36,400 nucleotides of DNA from Gammaproteobacteria bacterium (GTDB lineage: Bacteria; Pseudomonadota; Gammaproteobacteria; Pseudomonadales; Halieaceae), in contig JAUHYL010000040.1 of NCBI GenBank assembly GCA_030426545.1, positions 1 to 36,400 on the forward strand, given 5' to 3'. The notes beneath the pieces are model-generated. The model searched no databases and was not told the DNA's origin. It saw only the letters and a program-made list of their open reading frames with translations. Below, piece by piece: positions 8,414-15,476 of this stretch. Position numbers and translations under genes: made by a program. The first letter of the stretch is position 1. Every line of letters begins with the position of its first letter.

Positions 8414-9562
8414 ATGGCCGCAGCCTATATCGTAGATGCAGTGCGCTCACCCACCGGCCGTCGCAAAGGCGGACTCGCCGATGTTCACGGTGCGGATCTG
8501 GGTGCGCATGTATTGAAGACCCTGGTAGAGCGCAACGACATACCCGATACGGAATACGACGACGTGATGTTCGGCTGCGTGGATACGATCGGCCCGCTGG
8601 CTGGCGACATCGCCCGCACCTGCTGGCTGGCAGCAGGCCTGTCTGATGTCGTCCCGGGCACCACGATTGACCGCCAGTGCGGTTCATCGCAACAGGCGGT
8701 ACATTTTGCCGCGCAGGCCATCATGGCTGGCGTGAATGATGTAGTTATCGCCGGCGGCGTGCAGACCATGACACAGATACCGATTTCCTCCGCCATGCTG
8801 GCGGCACAGCCCATGGGCTTTCCCGATCCATTCTCCGGCAGTCAGGGTTGGGTGGCGCGCTATGGCGCCACGCCTCCCTCGCAGTTTACGTCGGCGCAGA
8901 TGATCGCTGACAAGTGGGAGATTTCGCGAGAACAAATGGAAGCGTTTGCGCTGCAATCCCATACCCGCGCACTGCAAGCCATTCAGGAAGGCCGCTTCGA
9001 TCGGGAAATCGCCCCGCTCAATGGTGTGGATATGGACGAAACACCGCGCAACACCTCCATGGAAAAGATGGCCGAGCTCGAACCGCTGGCAGAAGGTGGC
9101 ACGATCACCGCGGCTGTCTCCAGCCAGACCTGTGATGGTGCATCGGCCATGTTGATAGTCTCTGAAGACGCGTTAAAGCGCTACAACCTGACTCCACGCG
9201 CACGCATCGTGCACATGAGCGTGCGCGCGGCCGACCCCATCTGGATGCTGACTGCGCCGATTCCGGCAACAGAGTACGCGATGAAAAAATCCGGCATGAA
9301 GCTGGATGATATTGATCTTGTCGAAATCAACGAGGCCTTCGCCTCAGTGCCCATGGCCTGGTTGGCCGACACCGGTTATCCGATAGAGAAGACCAATGTA
9401 AACGGCGGTGCCATCGCGCTTGGCCATCCGCTGGGTGCAACAGGCACCAAGTTGATGACCACGCTGCTGCATGAACTGGAGCGCAGCGATGGCAAGTATG
9501 GCCTGCAAACCATGTGCGAGGGTGGTGGTCAGGCGAACGTGACCATTATCGAGCGTTTGTAA
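8414..9562 (+). CDS. fadA6: FadA6-like acetyl-CoA acyltransferase (thiolase)
   Basis: The 382-residue thiolase has Cys89 in TIDRQCGSSQQA as the acyl-accepting nucleophile, His338 in GGAIALGHPLGATG, and the second catalytic Cys368 in QTMCEGGGQANVTIIERL. The segments QIPISSAM and ARAADPIWMLTAPIPATEYA match what I recall of mycobacterial FadA6, the thiolase of the KstR2 regulon. Its role would be thiolytic cleavage of a beta-keto acyl-CoA, either from the HIP side chain or from the open-chain product after ring opening. The start is supported by AGAGG eight bases before the ATG. It is the better FadA6 candidate of the two thiolases in the window. Confidence 0.88.
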   Translation: MAAAYIVDAVRSPTGRRKGGLADVHGADLGAHVLKTLVERNDIPDTEYDDVMFGCVDTIGPLAGDIARTCWLAAGLSDVVPGTTIDRQCGSSQQAVHFAAQAIMAGVNDVVIAGGVQTMTQIPISSAMLAAQPMGFPDPFSGSQGWVARYGATPPSQFTSAQMIADKWEISREQMEAFALQSHTRALQAIQEGRFDREIAPLNGVDMDETPRNTSMEKMAELEPLAEGGTITAAVSSQTCDGASAMLIVSEDALKRYNLTPRARIVHMSVRAADPIWMLTAPIPATEYAMKKSGMKLDDIDLVEINEAFASVPMAWLADTGYPIEKTNVNGGAIALGHPLGATGTKLMTTLLHELERSDGKYGLQTMCEGGGQANVTIIERL

Positions 9563-9584
9563 ACGTTCCGTTAATGGCAAAGTC

Positions 9585-9692
9585 CGCGGAGCCTGGCCTG
9601 TTGGTTCCGGACACGCCGTGGATACGTCCATGTAGGCTCGGGCGCGGCATCCATGCCGCGCACGGTCCGAAACCAACAGGCCAGGCCCCGCG
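9585..9692. repeat. Nested inverted repeat element A
   Basis: A left arm at 9586-9612 (GCGGAGCCTGGCCTGTTGG...) is the reverse complement of 9665-9691 in 25 of 27 positions, and one more pair extends it to 9585/9692. Inside is a second perfect hairpin: GCGCGGCAT (9642-9650), CC, ATGCCGCGC (9653-9661). The element resembles small intergenic palindromic repeats or a MITE without a transposase. No flanking target duplication is obvious. It could act as an RNA hairpin between operon parts. Confidence 0.75.
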
Positions 9693-9766
9693 AACAGGCC
9701 GCGTCTTACATGACGAATGAAGGGCGATGGCAATTTAAAGGGTGGAGATAGATTCACCCGAGGGTA

Positions 9767-9882
9767 GTGCCGGGTAACTGCAGCTTTGTTCCCGGAGCGT
9801 GCGAGGCCATGGATGGCCTCGCCCGAGCTGCCATGGACGGCGCTTTTGCGTCTCCGGGAACAACGCTGCAGTTGCCCGACAC
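9767..9882. repeat. Nested inverted repeat element B
   Basis: Arms at 9767-9797 (GTGCCGGGTAACTGCAGCTT...) and 9852-9882 are reverse complements in 28 of 31 positions. Inside lies a perfect 10 bp hairpin, GCGAGGCCAT (9801-9810), GG, ATGGCCTCGC (9813-9822). The outer arms differ from element A, but the plan is the same: a long imperfect outer stem around a short perfect inner palindrome centred on a CCATGGATGG-like core. Elements A and B are therefore likely members of related repeat families. Confidence 0.75.
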
Positions 9883-9942
9883 GGTGGCGGAGAAGCACAC
9901 CACGAATTCGAAAGTTGAAAGTTTTATCTGAGGTTAAAAAAT

Positions 9943-10830
9943 ATGAGCGAAATTCTGAAAGGACGAGTAGCAATCATCACCGGCGCCGGCGGCGGCCTGG
10001 GTGCAGCCCATGCGCGGGTGTTCGCCGCCGAAGGTTGTGCGGTAGTGGTCAACGATATAAACACTGAAGCGGCGCAGGCGGTAGTCGATGAGATCGCAGC
10101 GGCCGGTGGTAAAGCCACCGTAAACAGTTCCGATATTACGAACTACGACGATTGCCTGAACGCGGTAAAACAGGCAATCGACGAGTTTGGCGATCTGCAT
10201 ATTGTGCTGAACAACGCCGGCATCAATCGCGATCGCATGTTTGCGTCCATGACAGAACAGGAGTGGGACGCGATTATGGCGGTGCATCTGAAGGGGCATT
10301 TCTGTATCGCCTCCCATGCAGTGCACTACTGGCGTGGTCAGGCGAAAGAAGGTAAGGAAGTTGATGCCCGTATCATCAATACCACCTCAGGTGCGGGCCT
10401 GCAGGGTTCCATAGGCCAGTCCAATTACGCAGCCGCCAAGGCAGGCATCGCTGCACTGACGCTGAATCAGGCCGCGGAGCTAGGCCGCTATGGCATCACC
10501 GCCAATGCGATCGCGCCGTCTGCGCGAACCGGCATGACGACCGCGGTACCGGAAATGGCCGAGCGCATGAAAAAGCCCGAAGACGGCAGTTTCGACCATT
10601 TTGCACCGGAGAACGTATCTAATGTTCTCGCCTGGCTGGCGTCCAGCGACGCGGCGCATGTAACCGGCCGTGTATTCGAGGCCGAGGGTGGGCGAATCTG
10701 CATCTGCGACGGCTGGCGTACAACCGACGGCGTTGATCGCGGCGCGGCGTGGGCCCCGGCGGAGATTGGTGAGGCAATGCAAGAACTGCTGGCAAAAGAA
10801 GTGCCGGCGCAGAAAGTCTGGGGAACCTGA
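9943..10830 (+). CDS. SDR-family dehydrogenase, (3R)-hydroxyacyl-CoA / 17beta-HSD4-like
   Basis: The 295-residue short-chain dehydrogenase has the NAD(P) loop TGAGGGLG at 13-20, NNAG at 90-93, and the catalytic set Ser149, Tyr162 and Lys166 (SGAGLQGSIGQSNYAAAKAG). A C-terminal extension of about 40 residues (CDGWRTTDGVDRGAAWAPAE...) is typical of MFE-2-like hydroxyacyl-CoA dehydrogenases. Asp39 after the second strand (VVVNDI) favours NAD over NADP. In this cluster it could oxidise a 3-hydroxyacyl-CoA from side-chain or open-chain beta-oxidation, a role like that proposed for Rv3548c-type proteins. The substrate is inference. It starts after the palindrome-bearing gap and is 32 bp before the next dehydrogenase gene. 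Confidence 0.85.
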   Translation: MSEILKGRVAIITGAGGGLGAAHARVFAAEGCAVVVNDINTEAAQAVVDEIAAAGGKATVNSSDITNYDDCLNAVKQAIDEFGDLHIVLNNAGINRDRMFASMTEQEWDAIMAVHLKGHFCIASHAVHYWRGQAKEGKEVDARIINTTSGAGLQGSIGQSNYAAAKAGIAALTLNQAAELGRYGITANAIAPSARTGMTTAVPEMAERMKKPEDGSFDHFAPENVSNVLAWLASSDAAHVTGRVFEAEGGRICICDGWRTTDGVDRGAAWAPAEIGEAMQELLAKEVPAQKVWGT

Positions 10831-10862
10831 GGCGTCGACGGCGACTCATTAGCGGAGCAATT

Positions 10863-12035
10863 ATGGAGTTTGCGTTTACCGAAGAACAGGAAATGATCCG
10901 TGATACCGCGGCGTCGTTCCTGGCACAGGTTTCTGACAGCGAGGCCGTGCGTCGTGCAATGGAAACCGAGGCAGGGTTCGATCCGGAGCTGTGGTCACGC
11001 ATTTGTTCCGAGATGTACTGGCAGGCGATTCACATCCCCGAGGAATACGGCGGGATGGGGCTGGGTTATGTCGAAGTCGTGGCCATGATGGAGCAGATGG
11101 GTCGCTACCTGCTTTGTTCGCCTTTCTTTTCGACGGTGTGCCTGGGAGCCAATGCACTGTTGCTGGCCGGTAGCGAAGAGCAGAAAGCCGACTGGCTGGG
11201 GCGAATCTGCACGGAAGCCGCCACCGTCAGTGTCGCCTTCAATGGCGGTGTAAACCGCTGGGACAGCGATGCGATCACGGCTACCTGGCGCCGTGATGGC
11301 GATAACTATGTGCTCTCGGGCGATTACCGTTACGTGATCGACGGCCATACCGCCGATGCATTGATTGTCGCCGCTCGAGAAGTGGGAAGCCAGGGTGACG
11401 AGGGTATCAGCCTTTTCCTTCTGCCTGCCGATACCAGCGGTGTGACGCGTCGGTGGTTGCCAACGATGGATCAGGCGCGCAAACAGGCAGCGGTTTCGCT
11501 GGATCAGGTCACCGTGTCGGCAGCGTCTTTGCTTGGAGAAGCGAGTCAGGCCTGGCCGGTGCTGGAGCAGGTTCTGGATCTGGCGGCAATTGCCCTCGCC
11601 GCCGAACAGGTGGGCGGTAGTCAGCGCTTGCTGGATATGACGGTGGAGTACACGTCTGAACGTGTGCAGTTCAATCGCACGATCGCCAGCTACCAGGCTG
11701 TGAAGCACAAGGCCGCGGATATGATGTTGCAGGTGGAGGTTGCCCGATCTGCAGCCTACTACGCTGCCTGTGTTGCGCAGGAGTTGCTGGACGGGGGTGA
11801 ACTGGCGGGCGAATTGCCCGAGGCAGCCAGCGTGGCCAAATCCTATTGTTCCGATGCCTACTTTGCGGTGGCCGGTGATGCGCTGCAATTGTTTGGCGGC
11901 GTGGGGTTTACCTGGGAGTACGACGTGCATCTGTATTTCAAACGCGCCAAGTCATCGCAGCAGATGCTCGGCGATGGGGCCTGGCACCGTGAGCGCCTGG
12001 CCACGTTATTGCTCGACGAGGAGGGCGTCCAATGA
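10863..12035 (+). CDS. Acyl-CoA dehydrogenase, small partner subunit (second pair)
   Basis: The 390-residue acyl-CoA dehydrogenase carries YTSERVQFNRTIASYQAVKH (FAD/dimer motif) and LFGGVGFTWEYDVHLYFKRA near the C-terminus. The helix-G catalytic Glu position reads LDLAAIALAAEQVGG, with no Glu at the expected place, so it looks like the non-catalytic half of a heteromeric enzyme. Its stop overlaps the start of the next dehydrogenase gene by 4 bp (ATGA), implying coupled translation of the two halves. It would serve HIP side-chain dehydrogenation together with the FadE30-like partner. Which mycobacterial FadE it matches best is not clear by eye. Confidence 0.8.
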   Translation: MEFAFTEEQEMIRDTAASFLAQVSDSEAVRRAMETEAGFDPELWSRICSEMYWQAIHIPEEYGGMGLGYVEVVAMMEQMGRYLLCSPFFSTVCLGANALLLAGSEEQKADWLGRICTEAATVSVAFNGGVNRWDSDAITATWRRDGDNYVLSGDYRYVIDGHTADALIVAAREVGSQGDEGISLFLLPADTSGVTRRWLPTMDQARKQAAVSLDQVTVSAASLLGEASQAWPVLEQVLDLAAIALAAEQVGGSQRLLDMTVEYTSERVQFNRTIASYQAVKHKAADMMLQVEVARSAAYYAACVAQELLDGGELAGELPEAASVAKSYCSDAYFAVAGDALQLFGGVGFTWEYDVHLYFKRAKSSQQMLGDGAWHRERLATLLLDEEGVQ

Positions 12036-13231
12036 AGTTGAGTTTCAGCCCGGAAGACGAGCAGTTTCGTCAGGAGGTGGCGAGCTGGCTGCGTGAAAAT
12101 CTTGGCGGTGAGTTTGAGAAGCTGAAGTACCGTGGCGGCCCCGGCGACGAGCATACCTATCCCGAGGAGCGCAAAGCCTGGGAGAAGCGTCTCGCCGAAG
12201 GGGGTTGGACCTGCGTCGGGTGGCCTGTGGAACATGGTGGGCGAGGGTGCAGCATTGAACAGCAGGTGATTTTTTTCGAGGAGTACGCCCGCGCGGGTGC
12301 TCCCGGGCGCATGGGCCATATCGGCGAGGGGCTTACAGGTCCCACACTGATCGCTTTCGGTACGCCGGCCCAGCAGGAAAAGTATCTACCGGGCATCGTG
12401 CAGGGTACTGAATTCTGGTGCCAGGGCTACTCCGAGCCTTCCGCAGGCTCGGATCTCGCCAACGTCAAAACCAAGGCCCGCTTTGACGAGGCCAGGGGGA
12501 AGTGGCTGATCACTGGGCAGAAGGTATGGACGTCACTGGCGCATGAGTCCGAATATTGTTTCGTTATCGCGCGCACCGATCCTGAATCGGTCGGGCATCG
12601 CGGTCTGGGCTTTTTTCTGATCAAGATGGATCAGCCCGGCATAGAGGTTCGCCCTATCGTGCAAATCACGGGCACTTCAGAATTTAATGAAGTGTTTTTT
12701 GACGAAGCCGAGTGTGACGCGGAGGATATTGTCGGTGCTCCGGGCGAGGGCTGGAAGGTTGCGATGGGCCTGCTGGGGTTCGAGCGCGGTGTCTCAACGC
12801 TTGGCCAGCAGATGCTGTTCCAGAACGAGCTGGACGAAATCGTACGCCTGGCGAAAGAAAATGGCGCGGCTTCCGACCCGGTCATTCGCCAGCGTATTGC
12901 CCGAGCGCATGCCGAATTAAAAATTATGCGCTACAACTCCATGCGCATGCTGTCCGGCCAGAGTGGCAGTGACGGCGCGTTGCAGAAAGAGGCATTGATT
13001 TACAAACTGTACTGGGCCACGTGGCATCGCAATCTCGGCGAGTTGGCCATGGATGTGATGGGCCCCGAGTGCGAAATTCTGGAGGACGGCCCCTACGAAC
13101 TTGGCCGACTGCAGTCCATGTACCTGTTCGTTCGCTCCGACACCATCTATGGTGGCACCAACCAGATTCAACGCAATATCATCGCCGAACGCGGCCTGGG
13201 TATGCCGAAAGAGCCGCGTGGCGCGGCCTGA
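12032..13231 (+). CDS. fadE30: FadE30-like acyl-CoA dehydrogenase, large (catalytic Glu) subunit
   Basis: The 399-residue acyl-CoA dehydrogenase has WCQGYSEPSAGSDLANV (about 129-145), KVWTSLAHESEYCFVIARTD, ITGTSEFNEVFFDEA (about 212-226), and TIYGGTNQIQRNIIAERGLG. The MCAD-type Glu is replaced by Gly (YGGT), while Glu251 in GFERGVSTLGQQ sits at the helix-G catalytic site. From memory these blocks closely resemble Mycobacterium FadE30, which dehydrogenates the HIP-CoA side chain. The overlap with the preceding small subunit indicates a two-subunit enzyme, similar to ScdC1C2 of Comamonas. It ends 49 bp before ipdF. Confidence 0.85.
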   Translation: MKLSFSPEDEQFRQEVASWLRENLGGEFEKLKYRGGPGDEHTYPEERKAWEKRLAEGGWTCVGWPVEHGGRGCSIEQQVIFFEEYARAGAPGRMGHIGEGLTGPTLIAFGTPAQQEKYLPGIVQGTEFWCQGYSEPSAGSDLANVKTKARFDEARGKWLITGQKVWTSLAHESEYCFVIARTDPESVGHRGLGFFLIKMDQPGIEVRPIVQITGTSEFNEVFFDEAECDAEDIVGAPGEGWKVAMGLLGFERGVSTLGQQMLFQNELDEIVRLAKENGAASDPVIRQRIARAHAELKIMRYNSMRMLSGQSGSDGALQKEALIYKLYWATWHRNLGELAMDVMGPECEILEDGPYELGRLQSMYLFVRSDTIYGGTNQIQRNIIAERGLGMPKEPRGAA

Positions 13232-13280
13232 GAACCGCACCAGGACTGTTAACGTTCCAACCCTGAATGGAAAGTAGATT

Positions 13281-14072
13281 ATGGATTTGAAAAACCCCGA
13301 GTATGTGCCCGGCCATGGCCTGATCAAGGGAAAGTCAGTGCTTTTAACGGCGGCGGCCGGTGCCGGAATCGGTTTTGCCGCTGCGACCAAAGCCGCGGAG
13401 GAAGGCGCCAGGGCGATCGTGTTGAGCGATATCCATGAAGGTCGCCTCGAAAGCGCGGTGAACAAGTTGAAAGAAGAGACGGGTCTCGCTGACGTGTATG
13501 GCAAGGTCGGCAATGTTGCGGTTGAAGAGGATGTGCGGGCACTGATTGATTACGCTGAGGAAGCGCTGGGTGGCGTAGACATTCTTATCAATAATGCCGG
13601 TCTGGGTACATCGAAGCTGTTGATCGACATGGAAGACGATGAATGGCACCGCGTTATCGACGTGACACTCAATGGCACCATGCGAATGACGCGCTATATG
13701 ATGAAAGTGATGAAGGCTCGCGGTGAGGGTGGCGTGATTGTTAACAACGCGTCTGTGCTGGGGTGGCGCGCACAAAAGGAGCAGGCACATTACGCCGCGG
13801 CGAAGGCCGGGGTGATGGCGCTGACGCGCTGCGCGGCGCTGGAGGCTGCCGAGTTCAACGTGCGGATCAACGCGGTATCGCCCTCCATCGTTCTGCATCC
13901 GATGCTGCGCAAATCGGCGCCGCAGGAATTCCTGGAAGAGCTGGAGGCCAAGGAGGCCTATGGACGAGCGGCGGAAGCCTGGGAGGTCGCGAACGTGATG
14001 ATGTTCCTGGCTTCGGATTACGCCAGTTATATGACCGGGGAATCCCTTTCGGTTTCAAGCCAGCGGGGCTGA
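13281..14072 (+). CDS. ipdF: IpdF-like SDR dehydrogenase of bicyclic steroid CoA intermediates
   Basis: The 263-residue short-chain dehydrogenase begins with an IpdF-type N-terminus, GHGLIKGKSVLLTAAAGAGI (11-30). Its cofactor loop is TAAAGAGIG instead of the usual TGxxxGIG, a substitution I associate with this group. NNAG is at 104-107 and the catalytic residues are Ser158, Tyr171 and Lys175 (HYAAAKAG). In the known pathway IpdF oxidises the 5-hydroxyl of HIC-CoA intermediates to a ketone, preparing the molecule for IpdC and EchA20. Length matches the family. A GGAAAG ribosome site precedes the ATG. It lies next to the FadE30-like gene, as in actinobacterial clusters. Confidence 0.87.
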   Translation: MDLKNPEYVPGHGLIKGKSVLLTAAAGAGIGFAAATKAAEEGARAIVLSDIHEGRLESAVNKLKEETGLADVYGKVGNVAVEEDVRALIDYAEEALGGVDILINNAGLGTSKLLIDMEDDEWHRVIDVTLNGTMRMTRYMMKVMKARGEGGVIVNNASVLGWRAQKEQAHYAAAKAGVMALTRCAALEAAEFNVRINAVSPSIVLHPMLRKSAPQEFLEELEAKEAYGRAAEAWEVANVMMFLASDYASYMTGESLSVSSQRG

Positions 14073-14145
14073 GCAGAACGCCCGGTGGTAAAATTTTCTA
14101 ACTCGCCAGTGCAACATCGCGCGCGAGCAAACAACGGAGTCATTT

Positions 14146-15348
14146 ATGAGAGACGCAGTCATTGTATCTACCGCCCGCACCGGGCTCGCCAAATCCTTTC
14201 GAGGGGGTTTTAACGACACCGAGGCCCCCGCGATGGGCGGTCATGTGGTGCGTGCTGCCGTAGAGCGTGCTGGCATTGATCCTGCTGAAGTGGACGACTG
14301 CATTTTTGGCGCTGCCGCGCAGCAGGGCACGCAGGCATACAACATTGGCCGGCTTTGTGCGATTGCCGGCGGTCTGCCCGAGTCGGTTGCGGGGATGTCA
14401 ATTGAACGACAGTGCTCTTCCGGCTTGATGTCCATTGCTACCGCGGCAAAGAGCATCATGTGCAATGAGTATGACGTGGCCGTGGCGGGCGGCGTGGAAT
14501 CGATATCGCTGGTGCAAACCAAGCACAAGAACAGCTACCGCAACGTGTCGAAAACCGTCAGTGCAATTGATCCAACGGCCTACATGGCGATGATTGAAAC
14601 GGCCGAAGTCGTTGCTGAGCGCTACGGTATCAGCCGCGAGGCCCAGGATGAATATAGCCTGCAAAGTCAGCAGCGCACGGCCGCTGCACAGAAGGCAGGT
14701 GTGTTCGACGACGAAATCGTCGCCATGAATACCACCCGGGCGGTGTTCAACAAGGAGACGAAAGAAACGACCTATGAAGACGCAGTAGTCGATCGCGATG
14801 ACTGCAACAGGCCTTCGACAACGCTTGAAGACCTGCAGAAGCTCGAGCCGGTGTTCAAGGACGGCCAGGTGGTCAAGCAGGGCAATTTTATTACCGCAGG
14901 GAATGCATCGCAGCTTTCCGACGGTGCGTCGGCCTCGGTGCTGATGGATGCCGAGACCGCCCGGAAAAAGGGTTTGTCACCGCTGGGTATCTATCGCGGC
15001 CTCGCTGTTGCGGGCTGTAAATCCGATGAAATGGGCATCGGGCCGGTGTTTGCTATTCCCAAGTTGCTGGCGCGGCACGGACTTTCTGTAGATGACATCG
15101 GTCTGTGGGAACTAAACGAGGCGTTTGCCTGTCAGGTTATCTACTGCAGGGACAAACTCGGTATCGATAACGACAGGCTCAATGTCAATGGCGGCTCTAT
15201 CTCGATTGGCCACCCCTTCGGTATGAGTGGTGCTCGCATGGTCGGCCATGCTCTGCTGGAGGGCAGGCGGCGCGGTGTGAAATATGCTGTCATTACCATG
15301 TGTATCGGCGGTGGTATGGGCGCGGCTGGCCTGTTTGAGATCGCCTGA
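14146..15348 (+). CDS. Second acetyl-CoA acyltransferase (thiolase)
   Basis: The 400-residue thiolase has nucleophile Cys90 in [12 protein letters not shown], His356 in [16 protein letters not shown], and catalytic Cys386 in [18 protein letters not shown], with [10 protein letters not shown] before the His block. It is of the general biosynthetic/degradative thiolase type (FadA/AtoB-like) and differs clearly from the FadA6-like thiolase at 8414. As the last gene of the cluster it may handle a different beta-keto acyl-CoA, for example the short open-chain product that yields succinyl-CoA, propionyl-CoA or acetyl-CoA. That assignment is inference. A GGAG ribosome site precedes the ATG. Its stop codon lies inside the first copy of a tandem repeat. 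Confidence 0.85.
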   Translation: MRDAVIVSTARTGLAKSFRGGFNDTEAPAMGGHVVRAAVERAGIDPAEVDDCIFGAAAQQGTQAYNIGRLCAIAGGLPESVAGMSIERQCSSGLMSIATAAKSIMCNEYDVAVAGGVESISLVQTKHKNSYRNVSKTVSAIDPTAYMAMIETAEVVAERYGISREAQDEYSLQSQQRTAAAQKAGVFDDEIVAMNTTRAVFNKETKETTYEDAVVDRDDCNRPSTTLEDLQKLEPVFKDGQVVKQGNFITAGNASQLSDGASASVLMDAETARKKGLSPLGIYRGLAVAGCKSDEMGIGPVFAIPKLLARHGLSVDDIGLWELNEAFACQVIYCRDKLGIDNDRLNVNGGSISIGHPFGMSGARMVGHALLEGRRRGVKYAVITMCIGGGMGAAGLFEIA

Positions 15349-15382
15349 GCGCTGATCGGGTGGCTGAGCGCTGATCGGGTGA
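15345..15382. repeat. Two-copy 19 bp tandem repeat at the end of the steroid cluster
   Basis: CTGAGCGCTGATCGGGTGG (15345-15363) is followed directly by a second copy differing only in the last base (15364-15382). The first copy includes the TGA stop of the thiolase. It could be a slippage duplication, or a pair of regulator sites upstream of the secretion operon. Confidence 0.8.
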
Positions 15383-15396
15383 AAAAGTCCCCTGTG

Positions 15397-15403
15397 TTAC
15401 AAT
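15397..15403 (+). promoter_or_regulatory. Candidate -10 element upstream of the type II secretion operon
   Basis: TTACAAT at 15397-15403 is a good sigma70 -10 sequence in an AT-richer patch between the thiolase and gspE. No convincing -35 hexamer is seen 16-18 bp upstream, where the tandem repeat lies, so activation by a protein bound at the repeat is conceivable. The distance to gspE is about 75 bp. Confidence 0.35.
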
Positions 15404-15416
15404 TTGAACGAACAAC

Positions 15417-15441
15417 AGAGAGCCGTATCGCGGCTCTCTTT
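15417..15441 (+). terminator. Perfect 9 bp hairpin between the steroid cluster and gspE
   Basis: AGAGAGCCG (15417-15425) pairs perfectly with CGGCTCTCT (15431-15439) around a TATCG loop and is followed by TTTGG. It can end transcripts from the catabolic genes. The U tract is short, so termination may be partial. Because a -10-like element lies just upstream, the hairpin could alternatively sit in the gspE 5' leader. Confidence 0.55.
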
Positions 15442-15476
15442 GGTTTCGGCCGGTTACGGCTCCACACTCGATAGTA

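Larger units (their letters stand above)
9563..9942. other. 380 bp gene-free gap holding two nested palindromes
   Basis: No convincing coding frame is present between the thiolase stop and the SDR start. The stretch is dominated by two separately listed inverted-repeat elements (9585-9692 and 9767-9882), with about 75 bp between them. The last 60 bp become AT-richer (GAAAGTTGAAAGTTTTATCT, then AGGTTAAAAAAT) and lead to the next ATG. That part may contain a promoter or a weak ribosome site (GAGGT at 9930-9934). Confidence 0.7.

Noticed and set aside
9585-9882. CRISPR array or insertion sequence in the 380 bp gap
   Set aside because: There are only two non-identical palindromes, with no regular spacers and no transposase frame.
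10995-11930. Antisense frame of 311 codons opposite an acyl-CoA dehydrogenase
   Set aside because: Composition is rich in His/Arg/Gln with no domain, and the sense strand is a clear acyl-CoA dehydrogenase.
14146-15348. Calling this thiolase FadA6
   Set aside because: The thiolase at 8414 carries the QIPISSAM and QTMCEGGG blocks that I associate with FadA6. This one is of a more general FadA type.
15345-15382. Phage attachment site duplication
   Set aside because: The two copies are directly adjacent with no integrase or tRNA nearby, so local slippage or a regulator site is simpler.
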